Below are positions 42,094-54,615 of a DNA stretch of 64,000 nt, in pieces (position 1 is the stretch's first letter; each line of letters starts with the position of its first letter). Below the pieces are notes generated by a model, which ran no database searches, was not told the origin of the DNA, and worked only from the letters and a program-made list of their open reading frames with translations. This stretch comes from Acholoe squamosa (taxonomy: Eukaryota > Annelida > Polychaeta > Phyllodocida > Polynoidae). The translations under genes were made by a program, and so were the position numbers. The stretch covers positions 14,115,174 to 14,179,173 of the forward strand of contig OX439042.1 of the NCBI GenBank assembly GCA_949317995.1. Reading direction: 5' to 3'.

Positions 42094-43682
42094 GGTAAGT
42101 TCGATCCGAGCAAGTCTGAACATATGCTAATGTTGTTGTTGTGGTAGAGGTGCCACGTGCGGATGTCACATGACTGATGGTAGTCATGGTGACGGCCGTG
42201 ACGTCCGTCAGTTTCGGTAACTAAAACGAAACCAAGATGGCGCCGGGCTGCCGCGTATGGCGCGAAAGTTGCAGACCAGACGCTGCAGCCAGTGCCAATA
42301 CTGAAGAACATTAGCGTAGGCTTAGCCTTGGCTATGATGTTGTTTAGCTCATTATGTTTGATGATGGCTGTGTAAGGGTGTGGTTTTGGGCGTCTTGCAG
42401 AGGCTGGGGGGGTTCAGTGTGGGGCGGGGGTGGGGAAGGGTAGGCTAGATGGGGGGGCGATCCCCACATAAGCGTCTTTGCGGCGTATGTGTGGGGGCTA
42501 CCTGCCATCCCCACATAAGTGTGATGGTATCTTCCAAACGCTACTGACATTTGGGTATAACCTTGGGACGGTCCTAAGTTATATGATTGTGGGGGTGGCT
42601 GGTAGTTAGTGAGGTGGGATGGTAGTTTCCATCATGAACCGAAACCGGCCATGTTGGAATGGTGAGTCGAAATTTTACCTACCATAGACTATGTATGTGG
42701 CCCTCTCGGCCAGGTTGAGTTTAAACATATATAGATAGTTGGGACACTGGGCTTCTTGGGGTTTAGCAGATCCCCATATGCTTGTCGCCGTTTGGGCCCG
42801 AGCCTTCTATCTGGTATGCTCTCCTGGATCGGGGAACGATGCCGTGGCTAAACTCGCCGGGCATTCACTATTACAGCGTGGGGACACCTGTTCTATAAAT
42901 AGAGTGGGTGATTCCCCCGTTGTTATGGTTACGGGTATACTGGCAAAACGGTTTGTTTTGATTTGCCAGTGCACATGTACTCTACTGCAATAGTGACTCA
43001 TACGAATTTTGATTCGGGGGGAAATGGGGCTTGGGTGGTTGAATGGGGGGGGCTTGGTTTTGTGTGAGAGAAAAGGGTGGGGTGTGGGGCGTGGTGAATT
43101 TTGGGAATTTTGGGTTGGAAAAATGAAAGGTTTTATACAAAATTTCGGGGGGTCTGTTGTTTGGGGTGAGTTGCTAATAGGACACTGGTAGGCATAATTT
43201 CTAAAATAGACTAGCTTGTTAGGTTAATCTATGGCTAGTAATTGATGTATTTTTACCCTGACTCTTTTGTAAGAGTTTTTAGTGATTAGTGAGCTAAGAT
43301 GGTTCGATACAGTGGTGGGGGGTTTGGCTTGATGACAATGAACAGCTTGCCAAACAGATCCATGGCCTTGCTCCTATTTGCCATTGGGCCTAGAAGGCTA
43401 TGGATGGACCACCCTGGATTGAGTCCATATGACTTTGGTGCCTTAGGGCTTAAAAATTAGTATTAAATAAATGGGTAATTTGAGGTAGGATGGGTTGTGT
43501 GTGGGGTGGGTGGGGTGTTGCCAAAAGGTTGATAAGTAAGATCTAAAGTGGTCAGGTCGTCGTAGAAAGGCATGAAGTGGACTGCGAATTCAACTATCAC
43601 ATTTTACAAAGCACTCTGGGCGCACACTACCATTGGCATGTAATGGGTATCTGGGTCACATGATGGCATAATCCATCATTGT

Positions 43683-43833
43683 CATGCTAGAACGGGTTGA
43701 TGACGCTACTAATGGACACATAAGACAAAAACCTACCTGGGCTGGTTGCATGGCAGCCTCGGCATTTGGCCCTGTGGTCTCCGGATACTTGCTCCAAATG
43801 GTGACTGGGTTTGGTAAGTTCGGTTTATTGTTT
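43683..43833 (+). CDS. Possible short exon antisense to the LTR element
   Basis: ATG at 43683 opens about 44 codons with a hydrophobic half (CMAASAFGPVVSGYLLQMV) up to a GTAAGT donor at 43815-43816; unspliced it would stop soon after. No family recognised. It is given because it is too short to stand out otherwise and lies in the same strand sense as 41852-42093. Confidence 0.2.
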
Positions 43834-44873
43834 TAGAAAGTGGATAAGATGGGGGTGGAGTGAGGCTTATAAGCATTTCATGAGGTTGGCTAATTCCTCA
43901 TTACATGCCTCCCGATAAGGTATGTCTCACCCATATATGGCAAGGGGCCTAGCTATTGGTTGGTTTGCATACACCTGATCACTGTGATATGCAAATTTAA
44001 TGGACCTTTATGGGGTGCTGATGATCATTGGATGATCTGAATAATGTAGTTATGAAAGGGGGTTGATGGTTGTGGCGCTGAGATTAGTCAGCCTGCCGGG
44101 GTGCACTTGTTCCTGTTATGTTAACACAGCAGGGAACTGTGCTGGATTATTTGACTAGGTGTCTCACCAAACATTCCAGTACCAATGGTAAACAGAGGTA
44201 TAAACACGGATCAGGATGCAAGAGAACTGCGCTCCTACAGTAGGCCGTCATTTGGTAATACCTTAGGGTATAGAGGAGCCCTGAGCTTGTAACAAACCGG
44301 CGCATGCATGCCCAAATTTAATGGGACACAAACCGAGCGTACGCTGTGACCGTGGGTAATTTATGTGGCGTGCCAACCAGATCATCCAGTTTACGGCTGC
44401 CTGAGCCTTCAGAAAATTAAATAAAATTTTTGGCAATGTCACTCACTTAGTTGTGGTACTAAGGTTTTGATGTGTTGGAAGGAATAATTTGAATTTTTGT
44501 GGAAAAATAAAACATAAAAAAAAAGGTGAATTTGGCGGTTCTAATGAGTACTCTCCATTGAAATAATATATGGGAAATGGAGAGGGGACATCTATTACAC
44601 GAAGAAAATATGCCTATAGTGTCTAAGTGGTTCTATATATGTCTGTTTTAAGGGTGGTAAGAAGGTTACCATGGGTGAGTTTATTAGAAATAATAGATTG
44701 GGGTGTAGGGCTGTGGTGGGGGCGGGGGGGGGGGGTTTGGGGAGAGGTGGGGGGTGCCTATACTCTGAATATAGACATTGTAGGATGCTTTTGGAGGAGA
44801 AGGGTTTTATCAGCCAGTAACACTGTGAGTCTAAGGTTCCTAACATATTTCAAAATGTGTGCTTGCTATTCTA

Positions 44874-45098
44874 TCAACCATTTCTGGTTAATGAAAACAA
44901 GGAGGCGCCAGAATCGACGAGAGCTCTATACAAGTGGTTGTCCATGTTAACAGATACTGCACTCTTAGTCAATTCTGTATCAACAAAAATGGCCTTACCT
45001 TGCTGTCCATATTGACCAGACTTGCTTTTAGGCTCCAGAATCGAGGTATCCTGGCTGTGCTTTACATCGTCAGTGCAAGAGTCCTGGAGGTGTGAGAG
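44874..45098 (-). pseudogene. Retropepsin-like fragment of the LTR element
   Basis: A 74-codon open stretch on the minus strand. Its second half has the form of a retroviral-type aspartic protease active site: LYRALVDSGASLFSL, with Asp-Ser-Gly-Ala as the catalytic triad and flanking hydrophobic strands. The frame then hits TGA. Protease-like residues seem to continue in other frames downstream, so the domain is broken. No downstream polymerase domain was found. Confidence 0.6.
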
Positions 45099-45220
45099 TC
45101 AATTGAGAGTTAACTTCTGCTTCAGTAGTAGGAGCAGGAGTAGTGGTGGGCAGTCATGTGGTCGGGTCCTGTAGGGTGGGGGTCGGGGACTATAGGTGCT
45201 GTAGTTCCGTTCCCTGAATC

Positions 45221-45478
45221 CTAATTATTGTGACTGTTCCTGGGGCTGTCGCTGTCGGCGTCAGATTGTGGCGCCGTATAGCTCCTACCAGGGGTGGTGT
45301 TCCTTGGGGTGTCAGGTGGGTATAGCTGGGTCATTTTGAAGGCGTCAGGTGATGAAGTCTGCCTCTGGAAGTGGTGTGTAGTATCACTTGTGGAATGGTT
45401 GGGCACGTCTAGCCCAGGTGATGTAAAGGTGCGTTGTTCTGAAGCTGGCTCCTTAGGTGATGTCTCACTATTGCTCAT
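45221..45478 (-). pseudogene. Gag-position ORF of the LTR element
   Basis: An 85-codon ORF beginning 53 nt inside the right (5') LTR. It is rich in Ser, Thr, Pro and Asp, without zinc-knuckle or capsid motifs. Its place just after the PBS is where gag would begin. It may be a truncated gag leader; function unproven. Confidence 0.35.
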
Positions 45479-45509
45479 GTTTAATGAGAGGTTGGTAGTG
45501 GGATATTCT

Positions 45510-45527
45510 TGGAGGGTTCATCCACCA
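45510..45527 (-). promoter_or_regulatory. Candidate primer-binding site
   Basis: On the minus strand, three bases after the 5' LTR end, TGGTGGATGAACCC begins with TGG, as a tRNA-primed site should. The tRNA was not identified. Confidence 0.4.
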
Positions 45528-45530
45528 TCG

Positions 45531-46166
45531 TGTCAACGGACGGTTACATGTGGTGAAGTGAATGTACACGGAATCCAGGGAAGTTCAGTTGATCCTTTTA
45601 TTGCATAGCTGACATGAGTGTTTCATAAAGGTGGTAACAATGATAACACTCGCCAAGATCTAAGCTCTGCCTCCGATCCTATAGCTCAACCTGTCGTAGG
45701 TTCTAGGTATAGGTGTAAGGTGTAAGTTGGGAGAGATGATCTTAGAATAGATAGCTTAGAATAGATAGATTGGGAGCTGCTCAAGCTACCTTATATACTG
45801 AGGGCCTGAGCAGCTCACAGTGTTGTGAAATGTTCTGTACATGTGGCTCAATAGAATAGTGACACATGTCATAAGGAGAGAGTGCCACCTGTGGGTAGAT
45901 TATGTTAATGAGGATTGAGAGGAGATTGTGAAATATCCTCTCATTCCAAATATGGCACCACAGGTGGATCGCACTTCCTCCAGTTGTACTGAGTAGATAA
46001 GGTTGGAATGTTATTACATCCTTGTACCTTATGTCACAGAGTCTAATGGAGGAAGTGTGTTTGTGATGACTAAAGGATCCTGGTTCCTATTGAGGAATAC
46101 AGGAGATTGTTGAGTGTGGATCATGGGCAGAGCTTAGGCTTTATATGGCGAAGAATTTAGTGAATA

Positions 46167-46209
<43 letters not shown>

Positions 46210-46228
46210 CCAGAATGGTCCATTGACA
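45531..46228 (-). repeat. 5' LTR (relative to element)
   Basis: 698 bp. On the minus strand it carries a TATATAAGG box (plus 45789-45797) and then AATAAA (plus 45597-45602), which mark the expected U3-R-U5 order. Confidence 0.92.
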
Positions 46229-47169
46229 ATTATAAGGAAAACATCCATTGGCATTCTAATTTTACATTGGTTAAGCATAGAAGCCATCATTTTGATTAAA
46301 AATCAAGTGAAATAAATTTCCTGGGCCCGCAGATTCATTTACGGGCATGTACATTTCTGAAGCTGTGGGCCTAGGTGGCCCTTGACTGAAAAGGTTAGTG
46401 TCTACCCCTATATTATATAGGGATACCATGTAGCATGGAAACATGCCTAATGAATGAAACGTGGGTTGCCGCATATTTCATACATTAATCAGTGTATACA
46501 CACACACAAAAAAAAAAACAACGATATAGTTTAATGGAAGTAGGGGAACGTTCAACAATTATGTCACTGTTATTTAGGCAATTTTCAGGAGCCACCCACC
46601 CCCTTGTCACTGATTTTGTATGGAACACTAGCTGGTCTGGAGCTGGTCCCGACGACGCACACTGATAAGATGGGACCAGCATGTCCCTGGAAGTGGTTGT
46701 TAACCAGGGACAAGGTACCCATCATGGTATGTGTTATCAGTGGGTTTTACCTCAACCAGCGAAATTCGAAATGGCGGCTCTAATAGGCCTCCATACTGAG
46801 TCCTATAGAGGAACACAAAGACCCCCTAACCCCACCCCAGTGACGTAATTGTTGAACGTTCCCTAGGTAAATAAAATGAAGAGGTTAGCTCAAAAACACA
46901 AAACGTCTCTTGGCACATACATCTCACTTGTGCATCATGACAACAAACATGTTGAGGCACCATCATCAATGAAGTAATAGGATTGGATGAGTCCTTTATA
47001 TATTTACTTCATGGGGTCTTTTTAATACAGGTAACTATTTCATTTGCCACACAGTTCTGTGGTCGTTATCTGCCCATTTTGAGCCATGATGTGAGGGTTG
47101 TAAAAGAGACCCTTGTCGATTATATCATGCATCCATATAGGCATGTTACACTAACAGGAGTCTTGTAAT

Positions 47170-47237
<68 letters not shown>

Positions 47238-48537
47238 CAACCTTATGGATGCCGTTAATGCAGTATTTCATCATGTCCATTAATCAACATGATGCAGCAA
47301 TGAAGTGCCCGTGATTGTGCTCACCGGCCCTTCATCGGCGCATCATGCTGACCCTCTGCAGGATAGGAGGGTTTTATAGAATCATATAAGGTTGGCATGA
47401 TGCATGAGTGTAACTGATGCATTGTCAACCCTGAATGGGTCATGTAAGGTAAGTAATACTGCCAATAGACAGGGATAGCACTCACAAACAATACATGTTA
47501 TACCAATGGGCTCGTACACGCTCCTGGGGTTGATCTGGCGTAAATCATCGCGTATAGGACGCACCCTGACTTAGGTTAAATCCTATAGAACACAGATGAG
47601 GACAGTTTTTGGTCACTGTTCTATCCTTATGTATAAGAACCCCCCCCCCCCGATTTGGGCTAAATCATATAGAATGAACATGATGTAATTCTGGTGTGTA
47701 AGCCGCGTCTTATATATGTGAGGATTTACGGTACCATGCATGGGGTAATCTTGGCCGATGCACATACATCAATGTGCATGCATGGGTGAGCTTCATCCAT
47801 GTATATCTATGGATCCACTGGAGAATCTAAGAATACTAGAAACCCTCATACTGGATTTTGGAAATAGATTATTCGGTCGGAAAATTCATAAAGGGCAAAG
47901 GGCAACAACCATATGCCCCAATGAAAAGTGATTTCTACTGACAGGAGCCGTAGAAGAACAACTGCCCACGTAAGACTATCATTATCGTGAGATTAACCAT
48001 CTTCCGGAATCAAATCTTAATAAATAATACCATTAGTCTACTCAGAGTATGATAATCCTGAAAAATAAGACAGAGTTTGGTTTGTAAGTCTTCTTATGCT
48101 TCTTAAATTGCTCAATTGTAGCTAATATGAGCTAATTACCATAAAGGTTGTTTTCATGGATTGTACAAAGGGTATGGTGTTATATTAAATCAATGTGTAA
48201 TAAGAGAGAATTGAGACTTAGGGTATAGTGGCGTTAGTATGACAAACAGACTCGACAACCATTATACAGTTCAATCAAGATACTGCATACACAGATCTCA
48301 CTCACTCTGTGGCATGCAAAGCATCTGATACTGTAATCGAGCATTGGACTAGGATTCAGTTTCATTGTTGTAATTGATACTATGCCGTGTGTAAATCAAT
48401 AAAGCAAATAACTGGAATTATATAAGTTTATGTAAGAGGTATTGACTGCCTAGAATGAGTCAAGCAGGCAAACAAGTGCATGGCCAAAGGTCTGACCTCT
48501 AGTAGATTCATTAATACTTGCATTTTTCATCTTGCAG
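46229..48537. other. Intergenic flank left of the DEG/ENaC exons
   Basis: It holds a repeat related to 14.71 kb (46630-46710), a (TA)n run at about 47173-47230, a GCATCATG-type repeat (47245-47440) and a partial GTATAAGAC MITE ending GGATTTACGGTA at 47734. No coding exon is supported. A non-coding or short first exon of the channel gene could be hidden here. Confidence 0.6.
47173..47230. repeat. (TA)n microsatellite
   Basis: About 28 uninterrupted TA units followed by GTATATATC. Confidence 0.95.
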
Positions 48538-48656
48538 TACAGTCAGGCAGTAGTCTTGATGCACAGCGAAATGAACAGCTATAAAGAGGAGATTAAACAA
48601 TTCATGAAGACCTCTTCCATGAAAGGCCTGCCGAGGATTGTGTCAGCACCTAACTG
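48538..48656 (+). CDS. DEG/ENaC channel, N-terminal exon (probable)
   Basis: It follows the acceptor TTTTTCATCTTGCAG. The frame encodes ...MHSEMNSYKEEIKQFMKTSS and then MKGLPRIVSAPNW. This resembles the cytoplasmic segment before TM1 in DEG/ENaC channels (S-S-x-H-G-[LI]-P-R-I), except that Lys replaces the His of the His-Gly gating motif. The only phase-compatible end I can see is the weak donor TG|GTTCCA at 48656/48657. It would join to 62597 and form W-D-K-T-L-W at the start of TM1. The start could be the in-frame ATG at 48559 or lie in an upstream exon. Linkage to the 62.6-kb exon is inference from phase and motif order. Confidence 0.6.
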
Positions 48657-48659
48657 GTT

Positions 48660-48840
48660 CCACCCCTTGAAACAATTTCACGTGAATTCACCAGTAAAAT
48701 CACGTGTTGAACTGGTGTCGTTCCCGTGAACTCCCGTGAATTTTACACGTGAATTCACGGGATTCTGTGAGCAGAAATTCACGTGATATCACGGGATCAC
48801 GTGAAATGACAGTAAATTCACGTGATATCACGGGAATACT
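48660..48840. repeat. Palindromic CACGTGAATTCACGGG cluster
   Basis: About ten overlapping variants of TTCACGTGAATTCACGGGAT and its complement, directly after the N-terminal channel exon. Related phrases (ATTCACGGGATT, GTTCACGGGTTTTTCCCGTG) recur at 62490-62585, directly before the next channel exon. Confidence 0.75.
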
Positions 48841-49479
48841 GAAAATTCTTTTGCAAATAACCCCCACTTCTAACCTCAATTTAAGATTTGAAATTGATAG
48901 TTTGTATTCCTATGATGAGACTTTCCTCATTGTATTTGTCTTTGATGTAGATCTAGCCTTGAAATGCCATCATTTCGATTGATAGATTCTGAGGAATATA
49001 GAGATTCACACAAAACTAGACACATTGACTTATATTTTGATTTGAGCCTTTATTTGGATAATAAATACATCTAGAATGGGGGCAATAAATGGGGAAGGTG
49101 GATGGCGCCCATAGGCTAAATTTTCGCCAGATTTTCACCACGTTTGTAATTACTTTCTCTTTTTATAGTACAAAGAAAGCAGTCTTATAAAGTAGCATAG
49201 GGTCCCATGCTAGTTTATGAGATATTTATCTATGAATCTACCATAGGGTTATACAGTGTTTTGCCATAATTTGCATGGAATCTCATTAAAGAGTATCTAA
49301 TATTTTGTCTTACTTTCCAAGAATATTTTCATCACTTTTCTGCACCCAGAAAATCTATTACCATCATGTGATCCCATGCACTTTTGAATCATTTTTCCAC
49401 ATTGAAAATCTCCTGAAAATAATAGAATTACATCATGCAGGCTAAATACTGCTCATAAACCCCCACACAGCCAGCTGGC

Positions 49480-49560
49480 TTTGTGGCCTAACTAGTTAGT
49501 GTGCCTGGTGTAGACACAGAAGGTTGAGAGTTCACCTCAGCTTCATGGGCCTGCTATGAT
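49480..49560 (+). repeat. tRNA-like SINE remnant
   Basis: GGCTTTGTGGCCTAACTAGTTAGTG resembles an A-box region, and GGTTGAGAGTTCACCTC lies at B-box distance. Pairing is poor, so it is not a functional tRNA. Confidence 0.3.
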
Positions 49561-51694
49561 TTTGTAAAGTCGTTCACTAGCCATAGAGAAGTACACATGT
49601 GCAGAAACCTGCACAGAGAACATGATTGGCATTAGAGCCATCTACCTTAAAAAAGCCAGCATCAGCATATTGAATAGAGTAAGCTCCACCGCAATGAAAA
49701 TATTCAGGTTTTTCATCACACATATAGTCTCGAGCAGGTAAACAGGATTGGTACCTAGCTGGTGCTAAATTTATTTCCTAATTTTGCCACAAGGGAGCAC
49801 AAGGGAGCAAAAGAAATATTCCCCCATCCACATACAGTGGTAAAGGTGGGTGAAGGAAGCACTGGGATGGCTATTGGTTCTTGAATTTTGAAGCTCCATT
49901 GATTAGAACAAAACGTACAACATTTACATATCCTTTTATCATATTAGAAAGGTCTGGGTGTGCCTTAAATGTGGGGTGCACCTTATAGATAGGGTATTGG
50001 CACTACATTTTCTTTTGTTTAGAATTCAAGACTGCATGTCTGAATCTTTTTATTCAAATCTAACAAAGAAGGCATGGTGAATCCAGGGTTGTATTTCCTT
50101 TTATCAACAATGCAAGCCTCTCAAAGTTTGGTTTCCCTAAATAGCCATAATTAATGTATCTTATGTCTGACAGAACATCTATGACAGCAATAAAAATATC
50201 ATATGGGTGGCATCACTGTGCTGTTTATCAGCCAGCCCTCTTCTCTGGAGTACCTCTCTTAAGATGTGCTATCTAGCAGATTTCACCAAGCTCCTGTGTT
50301 GCAATTGACTACCTGCATAAAGAAAACAAAAGTACATGCCTGTGAGTTAAAGTGAATGTGTGGGTAGTAGTTATTTCAAGTGGAACATGAATCAGGGGCA
50401 TAGGAAAAGGGGCACCAGCCTCAATTATAAAGGAAGTTTATCTGGGCCCCTCAAAATTTGCAAAGTATTCAAAATAAATTTAAATTAAACAAAAATTACT
50501 TTTCTACACAAATTCAAATGACCGATGCATGAGACCACTGATGAAAAATTTCACTTATCTTAAAACAAGTCATCTAAATAATATTTTTGGGAAAGTTTTA
50601 GTTTAAATCAGTTTTATTATGGAATGATAACAAACTAATCTACTACATGAATATCAATTTGTAAATTGGGTAGAAGGGTAGAATGACTTCTATATAATAA
50701 TCATCATTAGTGTATTACAAATTATTGGATAATAGATTGTTTTCGTGTGTCTTTGATACTAACAGTGAATGACAGCATTTGCTTTTCATATTGATTTTCA
50801 TCCATATGTAGTTGCCTCAAGGTTGTATCTGCATATTTCAAGTTTTGCAGGAGAGGGAAAAGAGGGGTTGCTATCTGTCTATATTTCAGAAAAACACATT
50901 CTATGATAGTACAGCTTAATAACAGGGTTAGTAAAAACCGTTTGATAGAGAGGGGGTTTGTCCCAGAAACATCAATTGGATGATGAAAAAATGTAGACAA
51001 ACATTAAACAATGTTTTATGGTAGCCAAATTAAAAAAAAAATTGAAATGTTCCCAAAATATTTGTATAGATGTGTAGAGGCAAAGAGAAAGGGTGCTTCA
51101 TACTAGAAGTCAACTTTAAAATTCAGATCACTAGCTTTACAGTGATATATTGCATGAGAAGATACTCCTGTTAGTTTTGGAGGAATGGCTTGCTAAATAT
51201 GGGTAGGTATGACCATTTTGTGAATGTCAATAAGCCTTAAGTCCCATTGGTCATGAGATACATCTGTAATTAGCATAATTTATGCTAATTAGCTAAATAA
51301 GCCTAAATTTTCATTCTTTTGCCCATAACTTTCGATGTAGAAATGGTATTTTCATTCTGTTTACACCATAGTGGACCTTATGAAATGTTCCTTCAAATGG
51401 GATCATCGATTTTCTTATTTAGAATGAAAATAGTGTTTTCATGGCAACAGAAATCAACAAAAATGCCTTTTTTGGCCCAAAAACATTCTTTTTAATGCCA
51501 AATATGGACCCTTTCCCCCAAAAATAGAATGTTTTATAAAAAATCATTGGATTGTCCATAAAAAAAGTAGCCTATAGCAGTTTTATGCATATTTCTCCTA
51601 TTCTAGCCCATAGTAGTGCCCCCTGGTGGCTAAAACAGGTACTTAATCCTGCAGGAACCCTCATTTCTGCTTGCTGGCTCACAGATGTTCTTAC

Positions 51695-51785
51695 ATTCCC
51701 TGGCATAAAATAGAACCCAAGATCTCTTGATATAGAGTCAAATGTGTTACCACTTGGACTATATGTTGATACTTTATTCATTACA
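51695..51785 (-). repeat. tRNA-like SINE remnant
   Basis: On the minus strand TAGTCCAAGTGGTAACAC resembles an A-box region, followed by TTGACTCTATATCAAGAG (stem-loop like an anticodon arm) and GGGTTCTATTTT (B-box-like). Confidence 0.35.
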
Positions 51786-52184
51786 AAGATATGCTTATAA
51801 TCTAAGTGCTCAGGAAGTTATGAAAAAATCTGTCAACTTTTGGATATGAATATGGGGAATAATGTGACAAATTACTGCATAATCCTATATAATATTAAAG
51901 GTTCTGTATCTCAAAAATATGAATGGGTCCCCCACCAGCAGTAAGCTACAAGCCTATCCATTCCTCCAGCACTAGCTGACCCCTCCTTCTGCCCATAGTC
52001 TAAGGGAAATGTTTACATGTGTTCAGTATGGACTATAGGTTGCAGTTATTATATGTACAAGTGACAAGTAATCAGGGATGGACTATAGTTTGGCATCATA
52101 TAAATTTTGATGGCCATGCATCAAATGCATCAACTCACCAACCTGAACCACTACATCCCAACTCACCAACCATTACACCCCTTG

Positions 52185-52320
52185 AAGGACCACTAATGCA
52201 TTAATGCATCATGCCCATCGGTCATCATGATGCTACATTCATGCATCATGACAACCATATGAGTTGATACACACACTGCAAAAGGGTCGGCATAATGCTC
52301 CAATTAAGTGTTGGAGAGCA
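52185..52320. repeat. GCATCATG fold-back dispersed repeat
   Basis: CATTAATGCATCATGCCCAT, CATCATGATGC, ATTCATGCATCATGACAACC and GGGTCGGCATAATGC, the same series of phrases as the copies in the introns of the acyltransferase gene. Confidence 0.6.
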
Positions 52321-53809
52321 TGCAGACTCTAATCCCACCTTACCAACCACTAAAATATAGAACCAGCCTGTACATAGCAGTGTGCGATGCCTACCCCGGT
52401 ACTGCTGACTGTCCAGGATCACCTTGTGCTAAAACTCTAACCCACATTAACAATTACTAAAATAAACATGTATACATATAAACCCAGCCTGTAAAATAGC
52501 AATGACTATCCAGGATTGCCTTGTGTTAAATACCTAAAACCCAAAACCACCAATCACTCTGTATGTACCTGAAGTGACATGGAATGTGTAAAAATAGACA
52601 CCAGTAAACAGAACAACAGCTGTGTAGGTATTACCAGTCTGCAACATGTGTATTTGTAGCAGTAACTGCTCCAAATATAACAATACTATGTGACTGGGCT
52701 CCTAATATGGGAATGACTTGCTTGTTTTCCATTCTAAGACTCTAATTAACCAATGCCATGTCACTTTGAACTCCTAATATGCACTTCATACATTGGTGCA
52801 TCATGATGTCCAATGGACATGATGCATTAATGCATCAGAGGCCCTTGAAGGGTTAAGAGGTGTGTGCGGCCCTACTGTGGAGGAGGGGGTATGAGAGCTG
52901 TCAAAGTCGTGACCATTAGGGTGTGTTACAGTTAGGCCTCTGGGATGTCACAGGGTGGTTAGCTGCAGGCAGACATTGGCAACACATGGTTAGGTGACTA
53001 CACTATGAGTAGAAGCTCCTCAATATATTAGAATATATTAGATAGGATATTGTTAGATGACTATATGGAATGAATGGTATGTAAATTACATGATTTAACA
53101 TGTACAACAAGAGATTAAGATCTAATTGCAATGTGTGTATAGTTTTCAGGTAAGTGCATCCTAGTCATCTTACCCAAAGGTCAACTTAATGCATTGGTTT
53201 GTTTGCCCGAAAAGACCCATAAATATTAACAATCAGTAACTGTAACACATCCTATGAAGGGCCAAGTGGGGGGAGGGCAGGTCCTCTGTGTGTGTCTCAG
53301 TGCTATGGTCACATGACCAGTTCTGAAGGCCAGGTGTACGAGTCAAGCTGACCTGTTCACAGTTTGTTAGATGTGCTTGATACTACGGATAGCATTATTA
53401 CATAGCTGTAATGGTTAAAGGCTATGGGCCACAAAAACCAAAAAAAAAAATCTAGGACTTTGCCAAGCATGTTGTAGAAATTCATTGTTTCTCCATACTA
53501 TCAACCATTCAGTGATCATGGTCACTGAAAAGCAATTATTCTTTGCTGGGTTTTCACTGGTGGGTGTTAGAAATGTTCATTTCCTGCTTGGGATATCAGA
53601 AAAAATCATTGGCAAATATGTGCATACATGTCAAATAACAATTTTAGAGAACCTTTGAAAATTTTGAAAAAATCATATGGAGTAGAACGTGTTGTCCTCT
53701 TGAACCACTTAGTAGGATGTTGCCTCCAGGTCTTCATTGGTTCAACTTCATGCACCTATAAAGACAAATGGTATATCCATTACTTACTAGGTTATGCCAA
53801 ACCAAACAG

Positions 53810-54615
53810 AAGAAGGGTAGGTGTGGACGTAGAGGGAGCTGGGTGTGGACATAGAGGGAGGTGAGAGTGGACACAGGGGGAGGTGGGTGTGGACACTGAG
53901 GGAGGTGGTTGTGGACATAATGGGGATGTGTAGGAAGATAGAGGGAGGTGGGTGTGGACACGGAGGGAGGTGGGTGTGGATAGAGAGGGATTTGGATGTC
54001 GACATAGAGGGATTTGGGTAGACCCAAAGGGAGGGCGGGTGTGGACATAGAGGGAGGTGGGTGTGGACCCAGAGGGAGGTGGGTGTAAACACAGAGGGAG
54101 GTGGGTGTGAACAAAGAGGGAATTGAGTGTTGACATAGAGGGAGGTGGGTGTGGATAATGAGGGAGGTGGGTGTGGACACAGAAGGAGGTGGGTGTGGAC
54201 ATAGAGGGAGGTGGGTGTTGACATAGAGGGAGTTTGGTGTGTACAAAGAGTGAGGTGTGTGTGAACAAAGAGGTCAGTGGTTGTGGACAAAGAGGTAAGT
54301 GAGTGTGGACAAAGAAGTAAGTGGGTGTGGACATAGAAGGAGGTGGGTGTGGACATAGAGGGAGGTGGGTGTGAACATACAGGGAGGTGGGTGTGAACAT
54401 AGAGGGACATGAGAGTGGACAAAGAGGGAGGGGGGTGTGGACACAGAGAGCTTTGGGTGTGGACATAGTGGGGATGGGTAGGAAGATAGAGGGAAGGCAG
54501 GTGTGGACACAGAGGGAGATGGGTGTGGATACAGAGGGAGATGGGTGTAGACACAGAGGAAAATGGGTGTGGACATAGAGGGAGGTGGGTGTGGACACAG
54601 AAGGAGGTGGGTACT
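53810..54615. repeat. 22-nt minisatellite, left block
   Basis: Tandem copies of about GTGGGTGTGGACATAGAGGGAG. The unit is 22 nt, so reading frames rotate, and no stop occurs on the minus strand in any frame. This produces minus-strand ORFs up to 290 codons with a 22-residue period rich in HTHLP and PPPSVSTP. They are repeat artefacts. Confidence 0.95.

Larger units (their letters stand above)
39524..46228 (-). mobile_element. LTR retrotransposon, coding capacity mostly lost
   Basis: Two direct repeats (674 and 698 bp) bracket about 5.3 kb. Each starts TGTCAACGG and ends CCATTGACA (TG...CA). ATTA precedes 39524 and follows 46228, a 4-bp target duplication. Strand: on the minus strand the LTR has TATATAAGG followed by AATAAA in the correct order, a TGG-starting PBS-like stretch lies just inside the right LTR, a purine-rich GAGTAGGAATGTGGGG abuts the left LTR, and a retropepsin-like DSGA motif is read on minus. 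LTRs differ at about four substitutions plus (AAT)n length, so insertion looks recent. I found no reverse transcriptase or integrase motif. A Ty3/gypsy affinity is possible but not shown. Confidence 0.88.

Noticed and set aside
43540-43600. Minus-strand FYDDL, resembling the YxDD motif of reverse transcriptases
   Set aside because: The surrounding residues lack the LPQG, DL-x-x-G-Y or other RT blocks, and a stop lies a few codons upstream; likely chance.
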